Assembly: GCF_015751905.1 (NCBI RefSeq)
Contig: NZ_JADOUF010000001.1
Location: 2,356,001 to 2,420,000, forward strand
Direction of reading: 5' to 3'
Source of the DNA: Longispora fulva
GTDB taxonomy: Bacteria > Actinomycetota > Actinomycetes > Mycobacteriales > Micromonosporaceae
Length of the DNA stretch: 64,000 nt
In this document: positions 58,533-64,000 of the stretch, piece by piece
Layout of the letters: each line of letters begins with the position of its first letter
Position numbering within the stretch: position 1 is the first letter of the stretch
Program-made: the position numbers and the translations under genes
Notes under the pieces: model-generated
Told to the model about the DNA's origin: nothing
The model's database searches: none
What the model saw: only the letters and a program-made list of their open reading frames with translations

Positions 58533-58945
58533 CTACCTGTCGTTCGTCGCTGAGGCGGTGCGTGTGGTCATCGCGGTGGCGAAGCTGAAGCCGGCCACGT
58601 GCCAGAACCACACGCTGGTGATGGTGAAGCCGATCCCGCCGGCGGGCAGGCCCAGCAGTGAGGCGGCGAGGGCGGGCAGGGCGATGGCCCAAGCCCGCCA
58701 GTACCCGGTGCCGCAGGCCGCGACCCGGCGCAGCGCACAGACCGGACGGCGGAGTTCGCCTGGCCGCGCTGGAGACGGTGGAGCGCTTGCACCCGGTGCC
58801 CGAGGTTGAGCAGCCACCCGCCGACAGGCGCCAGCAGCCACGTCGCGCCGATCAGCACTTCGACGGGCCCGGCGCGATCGGCGACCGGGAACCGCCACGA
58901 GGTCCGCAGCCTCAGCGGCCCGTGGAGATCCATCGGGCGCGTCAT
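58533..58945 (-). pseudogene. membrane protein gene interrupted by a one-base frameshift
   Basis: The first half starts at an ATG at 58945 and encodes a helix V-L-I-G-A-T-W-L-L-A-P-V-G-G-W-L-L-N-L-G-H-R-V. At about 58760 the frame is lost. The second half continues in the next frame with W-A-I-A-L-P-A-L-A-A-S-L-L-G-L-P and F-T-I-T-S-V-W-F-W-H-V-A, two further helices. Adding one G in the run at about 58757-58763 restores one protein: the span of 413 bases plus one is a whole 138 codons. The layout recalls DUF4013-type membrane proteins. Confidence 0.65.
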
Positions 58946-58959
58946 GGTCGGGAGCCGGT

Positions 58960-59286
58960 TCAGCTGAGGAAGTCGACGCGGTCGATGAGGCCGTCGCGGA
59001 CCCGGTAGGCGACCAGTACCCGGATGGGGGTGTCCGTGATGCCGTGGGCGATCTCATGATCGACCACCCAGTCGCCCTCGGTGAGGCGACCTACGATCTC
59101 CGCCCGGCACCGGCCCTGAGCGAACTGGTCGGCGTAGGCCTCCCGCAGGCCGTCACGCCCGAGGAGTTGGCTGCCGTCGCGGCGGTTGACACGGACATCT
59201 GGTGCGTACGTCGCCGCGAACGCGTCGAGATCATGGCTGTTGTACGCGGCGAGCTGGCGTTCGACGACGGTCTGCTGGTCGGTCAT
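58960..59286 (-). CDS. NTF2-fold (SnoaL-like/DUF4440) protein
   Basis: 108 residues. The cone-shaped alpha+beta NTF2 fold is evident from Q-L-A-A-Y-N-S-H-D-L-D-A-F-A-A-T-Y-A-P-D-V near the start, G-R-D-G-L-R-E-A-Y, and the final R-V-L-V-A-Y-R-V-R-D-G-L-I-D-R-V-D-F-L. The family contains cyclases, isomerases and non-enzymatic binding proteins, so function cannot be inferred. It lies 15 bp upstream of the frameshifted membrane protein gene in the same direction. Confidence 0.8.
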   Translation of the reverse strand: MTDQQTVVERQLAAYNSHDLDAFAATYAPDVRVNRRDGSQLLGRDGLREAYADQFAQGRCRAEIVGRLTEGDWVVDHEIAHGITDTPIRVLVAYRVRDGLIDRVDFLS

Positions 59287-59506
59287 CACATGATCATGCA
59301 TGACGTTCCCACAGCTCCACCACACCAGGGACCTGGGCACCCACGATCGCACCGGCCCCGTGACCTGCGGCTACCCGGCCATTCGTCCGCCGAACAACGC
59401 CGAGTGGGCGTCGGTGCGCGCCGTGGGGGCTGGCGGTTCCGCCAGAACGGACCCGTTCCAGCGCCACCAGATGCCGTTAGCGTCGGAAGGGAAGGAGGGA
59501 GAGCCT

Positions 59507-59923
59507 GTGGCCCGGTGGAGGAACCTGTGTCCGCGCTGCGCGACCCCGCTGCACCGCCACGGTGAGTGCCGGGCATGCGAGATCGCGGCTGATCCGGCCT
59601 TCGTGGCGTTCGCCAGAGCGCAGGCGCGCGTCGCCGCCGGAGCGCCCCGGCCCGGGGACCCCGTGGTCATCACCGACTACCTGGTCGCGGTGAAGCGGGC
59701 CGAGGGATTGGCGGCGAGTCTGACGACCGGCTGCTCGCGCTGCGGTAGGCCGTTGTGGGACGCCCGGCACTCAGTCGGCGGGTCCCATGACTACCAGCGC
59801 CCGTCCGAGCGCACCCGCACACAGCGCGCGTGGGCGCATCAGTGCAGCCGCGAAGGCCGCCTTCACATCGTCGCCGGCGTCTTGTACCTACGCGCGGCCA
59901 CCCGCAAGTCCCGGGCACGGTAA
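59507..59923 (+). CDS. small zinc-ribbon-like protein
   Basis: 138 residues from the GTG at 59507 (GGAGG eight bases upstream; open frame extends to 59300). Cys pairs occur as N-L-C-P-R-C-A and G-E-C-R-A-C at the N-terminus, likely one zinc ribbon, and again as T-G-C-S-R-C-G-R-P in the middle, followed by a His-rich part. DNA or RNA binding is possible. The family is not recognised. It is divergent from the NTF2-fold gene. Confidence 0.55.
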   Translation: MARWRNLCPRCATPLHRHGECRACEIAADPAFVAFARAQARVAAGAPRPGDPVVITDYLVAVKRAEGLAASLTTGCSRCGRPLWDARHSVGGSHDYQRPSERTRTQRAWAHQCSREGRLHIVAGVLYLRAATRKSRAR

Positions 59924-59995
59924 CAGCCGCAGCCCGCACGAAGGCGTGAGGTCGCACCCCGCAGGCGGGTGGGGCCGCCTCTGGAGCCGTACGCG

Positions 59996-60661
59996 CTACC
60001 CCGTGGCGGCCGGTGCCGGCGGGGTCCGCCGCGCCGCGCGAAGCATCCCGATGACAGCGCCGATGAGCCACAGCCCGAAGGCCACGGACGCCATGCCCGC
60101 GCTCCAGTAGCCGGACAGGCACAGCACGACGACGGCGTAGGACACCCAGACGGCCCACTTCGGCAGGGCGTGCGCCTGCTGGGCGATCCGCGTCGTCACG
60201 GCGACCAGCACCGCACCGCCGGTCAGCCCGGTGAGCGCGACGAGGCCGCCCGCCGTGCCGAGTACGCGGGCAATGTCCGCGTCGGGGGTGAACGCGTCCG
60301 ACAATGCGGTGATCGCGCTCGACACATCGAGCGACACTCCTGTGATCATCAGCCCGCCGAACAGCGCCGCCGCCGGCACGATCGCATGCGCGAGCGGGTC
60401 GCCGCCAGACAACCGGTCCAGCACCCGCCGCAGCCCGACGGCGAACCACAGCAGTAGCGCAACCCCCGCGCCGACCACCGGCAGCCCGATGCCGGCGGCG
60501 GCCTGCCGCGCGCCGTCGTCGAGCCTTGCGAGGATGGCGGCGTCCGACACACCTGGTGCGTCGACTCCGACCAACGCGCCCAGCGCCACCCCGATGACGA
60601 GCAGCACCACCGAAGCAGCGCCCGCCCATGCCGCGCGCCGAAGTGCTCGTGACTCGTCCAT
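59996..60661 (-). CDS. multi-pass membrane protein of unknown function
   Basis: 221 residues from the ATG at 60661 (GGGAGG close upstream). Six hydrophobic helices can be counted: A-A-S-V-V-L-L-V-I-G-V-A, G-L-P-V-V-G-A-G-V-A-L-L-L-W-F, A-A-A-L-F-G-G-L-M-I, G-L-T-G-G-A-V-L-V-A-V, V-S-Y-A-V-V-V-L-C-L-S-G and A-F-G-L-W-L-I-G-A-V-I-G. No family is recognised and no charged motif suggests transport. It is alone on the minus strand. Confidence 0.65.
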   Translation of the reverse strand: MDESRALRRAAWAGAASVVLLVIGVALGALVGVDAPGVSDAAILARLDDGARQAAAGIGLPVVGAGVALLLWFAVGLRRVLDRLSGGDPLAHAIVPAAALFGGLMITGVSLDVSSAITALSDAFTPDADIARVLGTAGGLVALTGLTGGAVLVAVTTRIAQQAHALPKWAVWVSYAVVVLCLSGYWSAGMASVAFGLWLIGAVIGMLRAARRTPPAPAATG

Positions 60662-61305
60662 CCCACCTCCCACGCTGAAGGGGCCGCCCGCGGGTCGGAG
60701 ATGGTGTGGGCACCGGGATCCGGTCTGCCGCGCGAAGTGGGGCCAGCCAGAGTGTGTCTCCGTGCCGGGCGGCGAGCAAGGAGCCACGCGGACCTCGATG
60801 CCGCCCGTTTTGGCGATCGCACGAATGTGTTGGGGGCGCCGCCCTGGCAGTGGCGTGAGGTCGGGCGCTGCACCTCACGCCGCTGGAGGCGTCATGCGCC
60901 CGGGTGGGCTTCTCCGCTACCCGCCCCATCAGTAACTCCGCATGGCCGGCGGGCCGTGCCGCGGAGACAGTCCGCCACCCACCCAAGAGATTGGCGGCGC
61001 GATCGAGGTCCCTGGTGGCCTCGGCGACCTTCAGCGCGAGGCCGGGCCCTCCTGACGCTGCCGGGGCGGCCTGAGGCGACGGCCACGCCCAGGATGCAGG
61101 TCCGGTGACGCCGCCGCCGGATCTCCGCCCAGTCCTCCAGGCTCGGCCGACGGCGACAACCCGTGATCAGTCGATGCTTGGCATCCACCCGCTCGAACGG
61201 CTGACGTATCCCCCTTGAGAGGGAGTCCCAAGTGGGGTGGGACGAGCGATCACAGGTACGGGGTCGGAGATCGAGGATAGAGATCACTTCGAGAGAGGAA
61301 ACCCC
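60662..61305. other. long intergenic region with a possible IS21 IstA fragment
   Basis: About 640 bp with no gene I can support. On the minus strand near 61103-61150 a reading frame contains S-L-E-D-W-A-E-I-R-R-R-R-H-R-T, which resembles the first helix of IS21-family IstA transposases (S-V-E-D-W-A-E-I-R-R-L-H-R). The flanking sequence does not extend the match. The last 60 bases before 61306 should hold the promoter of the membrane protein/two-component operon. Confidence 0.35.
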
Positions 61306-61896
61306 ATGAACCCCCGCCTCGCCTTCATCGCCGCCCCGCTGCTCACCCTGACTTACGGGATCGCCCGTTTCGTGGATGGGCTGGACGGCAAGCGCGGCTC
61401 CGGCTTCTTCTGGAACTTCGGGCATCTGGCCTTCCTGGTGGCTTTGGCCTGCTTCGCTCTGGCGTTCGTCGAGATCCGGGCCCTGCTCGGCCGGTCCGTC
61501 GGGGCGACGGTCGCCGCGGCGATCGGCTTCGTTGGGATCGCGTGTGCCGGGGCTCAGTTCGCGATCGACATCTTCCTGGGCCTGGCCTACTCCGACCGGG
61601 AGGCGATGAACGCCGCGTTCGACCAGATCCAGAGCGTTCCCGGGGTACAGGCCGCCGTGTACGACTTCGGGCCACTGCTGTTCTTCGTCGGCCAGATCAC
61701 GCTGTCGGTGCTGCTGGCGAAAGCCGGCAAGATCCGCTGGTTCGCGCCGCTGCTGGTGGTGGCCGACCTGATGGTGCCGTTCGCCGACAAGGACCTGATC
61801 CCGCTCGGCGCGGTCTGCCTGCTGATCTCCTACTGGCCGCTGGTCCGCCGCACCGCCGCCACGACCGAGCCCAAGATCGAGTACTCGGGTGTCTGA
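61306..61896 (+). CDS. multi-pass membrane protein co-transcribed with a two-component system
   Basis: 196 residues, ATG at 61306 with GAGG seven bases upstream. About six membrane helices are visible (F-I-A-A-P-L-L-T-L-T-Y, F-L-V-A-L-A-C-F-A-L-A-F, A-A-A-I-G-F-V-G-I-A-C, L-F-F-V-G-Q-I-T-L-S-V-L-L and I-P-L-G-A-V-C-L-L-I). The 3' end overlaps the kinase gene by 8 bp, so it may be a sensory partner or a target of the system. No family is recognised. Confidence 0.7.
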   Translation: MNPRLAFIAAPLLTLTYGIARFVDGLDGKRGSGFFWNFGHLAFLVALACFALAFVEIRALLGRSVGATVAAAIGFVGIACAGAQFAIDIFLGLAYSDREAMNAAFDQIQSVPGVQAAVYDFGPLLFFVGQITLSVLLAKAGKIRWFAPLLVVADLMVPFADKDLIPLGAVCLLISYWPLVRRTAATTEPKIEYSGV

Positions 61897-63007
61897 GGCA
61901 GAATACGAATCCGTGTTCGACCTACCGCTCGCCGACAGGCTCCGGGCGCTCCCTTCACTCCTGGTGGACGGGGCGCTCGTCGCCGTGGTCCTCCTCGCCC
62001 AACTGTGGCCGTTCCTGGGCGGGCCGGTCGGCTGGTGGGGGGTGGCGATGGTCGCCGGCTCCGCGCTGCCGCTGCTGTGGCGGAGGCGCGCGCCGCTTGC
62101 GGTGTTCGCGGTCAGCCTGCTGGCCACGAGCCTGTATGACCTCGGTGGACCCGAGGCTTCCCAGCCGGTCTGGTACGGCGGCCTCGTCGCCCTGGCCACG
62201 GTCGCCTCCCGGTCGCCGCGGTGGGCCCGGCTGACCGCCCTCGGCGTGGCGACCGCGCTGGGACTGCTGGCCGTCGGTTCCTCCGACACGGCGCTGCGCG
62301 GCCTGATCCTGTTCGGCGCCGCCTACGCGATCGGCCGCTCGGCCCGCACCTCACGGGCCTACGCCGCAGCGCTGGAGGAGAAGGCCGAGCGGGACGCCGA
62401 ACGCGCGGCGACCGTGGAGCGGGCCAGGATCGCCCGGGACATGCACGACATCCTCTCCCACGCCGTCAGCATCATGGTCGTGCAGGCCGAAGCGGGCCCG
62501 CTGGTCGTCCGGTCGAAGCCGGAACGGGCCGAAGCCGCGTTCGAGGCGATCGCCGACGCCGGCCGCGACGCGATGCAGCAGCTACGCCGGATGCTGGGCG
62601 TCCTCAAGGACGAGCCGGGCACCCGCACCCCGCAGCCGACGCTCGCCGACCTGCCCGCGCTCGCCCGCGACGTAGCGGGCCTGTCCGTCTCCTACAGCGA
62701 ATCCGGGACCGCCGCCACGATCGCCGCCGACAGCGCGGTCGCCGCCTACCGGGTCACCCAGGAAGCCCTGACCAACGTGGTGAAACACTCCGGCGCCGAC
62801 AGCGCCCGAATCCAGCTCCGATGGGAGACCAGCACCTTGACGATCGAGATTCTCGACGACGGCCCCGGCACCGCCCGCGTCCTGCCCTCGGGCGGCCACG
62901 GCCTCGTCGGTATGCGCGAACGCGCCGCCGCCTGCGGCGGAACCCTCACCGCCGGCCGGCGCGGCACCGGCTTCGCCGTCGCCCTCCGCCTGCCGGTGAC
63001 CACATGA
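61889..63007 (+). CDS. NarL-type sensor histidine kinase
   Basis: 372 residues from the GTG at 61889. Four to five membrane helices fill residues 20-155, with little extracytoplasmic sequence. The HisKA_3 dimerisation motif is R-A-R-I-A-R-D-M-H-D-I-L-S-H-A-V-S near residue 180, with the phosphorylated His in M-H-D. The ATPase domain has A-Y-R-V-T-Q-E-A-L-T-N-V-V-K-H-S and D-D-G-P-G then G-H-G-L-V-G-M-R-E-R-A. The gene is coupled to the membrane protein upstream (8-bp overlap) and the regulator downstream (ATGA). Confidence 0.92.
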   Translation: MSEAEYESVFDLPLADRLRALPSLLVDGALVAVVLLAQLWPFLGGPVGWWGVAMVAGSALPLLWRRRAPLAVFAVSLLATSLYDLGGPEASQPVWYGGLVALATVASRSPRWARLTALGVATALGLLAVGSSDTALRGLILFGAAYAIGRSARTSRAYAAALEEKAERDAERAATVERARIARDMHDILSHAVSIMVVQAEAGPLVVRSKPERAEAAFEAIADAGRDAMQQLRRMLGVLKDEPGTRTPQPTLADLPALARDVAGLSVSYSESGTAATIAADSAVAAYRVTQEALTNVVKHSGADSARIQLRWETSTLTIEILDDGPGTARVLPSGGHGLVGMRERAAACGGTLTAGRRGTGFAVALRLPVTT

Positions 63008-63654
63008 TCAGGGTGGTGGTCGCCGACGATCAGGATCTGGTGCGCGGCGGTTTCGCGATGATCCTCGACGCCCAGCCCGACATCGACGTCGTCGCGGAGG
63101 CGGCCGACGGGGCCGAGGCCGTCGCGGCAGCCCGCACTCATGCCCCCGACGTCATTCTGCTCGACATCCGGATGCCCGGCATGGACGGCATCGAGGCGAC
63201 CCGGCGGATCTGCGCCGACACCACGACCCGCGTCCTCATCCTCACCACCTTCGACGCCGACGACCTGGTCTATGAGGCACTCAGCGCCGGCGCGACCGGC
63301 TTCCTCCTCAAGGACGTCCGACGCGACGCACTCGCCGAGGCCGTCAGAACCGTCGCGGCCGGCGACTCACTGCTCGCCCCCACCGTGACCCGCCGCCTGA
63401 TCACCGACCACATTTCCCGGCCCTCCTCCCGCCCGGCCGCCGACGCCCTCGCCCAACTGACGACCCGCGAACGCGAAACGCTCGGCCACATCGCCCGCGG
63501 CCTCTCAAACGCCGAGATCGCCGGCGCGATGACCCTCAGCGAACACACCGTCAAGACCCACGTCAGCAACATCCTCACCAAACTCGGCCTCCGCGACCGG
63601 GTCCAAGCCGTCATGGCCGCCTACGAGTCCGGCCTGGTCGTCGCGAACCGGTAG
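63004..63654 (+). CDS. NarL/FixJ-family response regulator
   Basis: 216 residues. The receiver has the acidic pair V-A-D-D-Q near the N-terminus, phospho-acceptor Asp in V-I-L-L-D-I-R-M-P and Lys in F-L-L-K-D. The C-terminal LuxR helix-turn-helix reads L-T-T-R-E-R-E-T-L-G-H-I-A-R-G-L-S-N-A-E-I, then T-V-K-T-H-V-S-N-I-L-T-K-L. Its ATG overlaps the kinase TGA (ATGA). It probably controls its own operon and membrane functions; the signal is unknown. Confidence 0.94.
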   Translation: MIRVVVADDQDLVRGGFAMILDAQPDIDVVAEAADGAEAVAAARTHAPDVILLDIRMPGMDGIEATRRICADTTTRVLILTTFDADDLVYEALSAGATGFLLKDVRRDALAEAVRTVAAGDSLLAPTVTRRLITDHISRPSSRPAADALAQLTTRERETLGHIARGLSNAEIAGAMTLSEHTVKTHVSNILTKLGLRDRVQAVMAAYESGLVVANR

Positions 63655-63733
63655 CAGGCCGAGACTCCGGCGCGGGCGCTCGTGCGCACTGATCGCCTGG
63701 GCGATGGTGCGAGCCGGGCGGACCGAAGCGCGG

Positions 63734-64000
63734 TCATCTTGAGGCCGTGGTCGTCGCCGACCAGGTGCCGGTGATGCGGTACACGGCGGCCGGGTCCAGG
63801 TCTGAACCTGCAGGCCCGTCTCCTTCAGGATCTCGCGTCGGGCGGCCTACTCGGCGGTCTCGCCGTCCTCCAGGCCGCCGGCCGCGCGCCGGCCGATCGC
63901 GGCGATGAGATCGGCGTGGGTCCATGTTGAAGTAGACGTCCGTCATGCCGCTCCGCGTCTGGGCGCAGACCAGCTGCGGCGGGCGATGTCGGCGTAGAAC
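63734..64000 (-). pseudogene. Nudix hydrolase gene with a premature stop, running off the window
   Basis: On the minus strand the frame A-D-L-I-A-A-I-G-R-R, then G-G-L-E-D-G-E-T-A-E, a TAG stop at 63847-63849, and A-A-R-R-E-I-L-K-E-T-G-L forms a complete Nudix box (G-x5-E-x7-R-E-U-x-E-E-x-G-U), with Lys in place of one Glu. The sequence before it (P-P-Q-L-V-C-A-Q-T-R-S-G-M-T-D-V-Y-F-N-M-D-P) lies in another frame. With an in-frame stop and a frame change the gene is broken. Its upstream part lies beyond 64000. Confidence 0.6.

Noticed and set aside
59670-60986. A 438-codon minus-strand open frame
   Set aside because: It crosses a zinc-ribbon-like gene and a clear membrane protein gene in other frames, with Arg-rich, low-complexity translation.
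60892-62289. Long minus-strand frame over the membrane protein/kinase start region
   Set aside because: Antisense to two coupled plus-strand genes with clear domains; only a short IstA-like stretch near 61103-61150 was kept as a weak note.
1-64000. tRNA, rRNA, CRISPR array, intact insertion sequence or prophage
   Set aside because: None was recognised on either strand; only decayed transposase fragments were seen.

Overview
The window is very GC-rich, with a strong G/C bias at third codon positions. It carries SARP, LAL-type LuxR and TetR regulators, WXG100/FtsK type VII secretion genes, many secreted proteins and a Trp-codon leader peptide. This points to the chromosome of a filamentous actinomycete; genus and species cannot be fixed from the sequence alone. 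No rRNA, tRNA, CRISPR array or intact mobile element was seen.

Left end (1-4.9 kb): a mostly minus-strand biosynthetic-looking group. It encodes a VOC protein, an AurF-like diiron oxygenase, an amino acid:[carrier protein] ligase (class II aaRS fold), a stand-alone acyl carrier protein, a MaoC hydratase, a Ppm1-type methyltransferase and a PIG-L deacylase cut by the window edge. The ligase and carrier genes overlap as GTGA. I infer that an amino acid is loaded on the carrier and oxidised while tethered. 4.9-9 kb holds a small membrane protein, two decayed genes and a TetR/hydrolase divergent pair with an inverted-repeat operator. 9-25.5 kb holds large secreted and regulatory proteins: a substrate-binding-protein/SGNH hydrolase fusion, an AfsR-like SARP, an I36 inhibitor, a phosphoesterase and a LAL regulator. 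Two small peptide genes lie beside the LAL gene: a 58-residue peptide with a mersacidin-type leader motif, and a 53-residue secreted peptide. A lower-GC orphan gene follows.

25.7-40 kb is a type VII-secretion-like island: a membrane beta-propeller/ricin protein, a 1396-residue EccC/EssC-like ATPase with ubiquitin-like and FHA domains, a WXG100 protein, an FHA-like protein, a Ser/Thr kinase, a transglutaminase-fold membrane protein lacking the catalytic Cys and His, DUF58, MoxR, and a WXG100 protein with a long toxin-like C-terminal region. EccB, EccD, EccE and mycosin are absent from the window. 40-43 kb holds a frameshifted EcsC gene, an IS5 remnant and a secreted metallopeptidase.

43.4-49 kb is an aromatic precursor operon: class I DAHP synthase behind a strong leader terminator, EPSP synthase, a Trp attenuator with three consecutive Trp codons, trpD, and a PhzE-like fused anthranilate synthase. 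It looks like a dedicated, tryptophan-regulated supply of anthranilate or tryptophan.

49-64 kb is mixed: small-molecule kinases, four small secreted or lipoprotein genes beside a two-component system, a decayed NarL regulator, a DUF-nuclease fusion, small membrane and NTF2-fold proteins, a second two-component system, and a broken Nudix gene at the right edge. Three genes (near 6.13, 40.67 and 58.76 kb) each carry a disruption that adding one base would repair. They are either recent pseudogenes or consensus errors.
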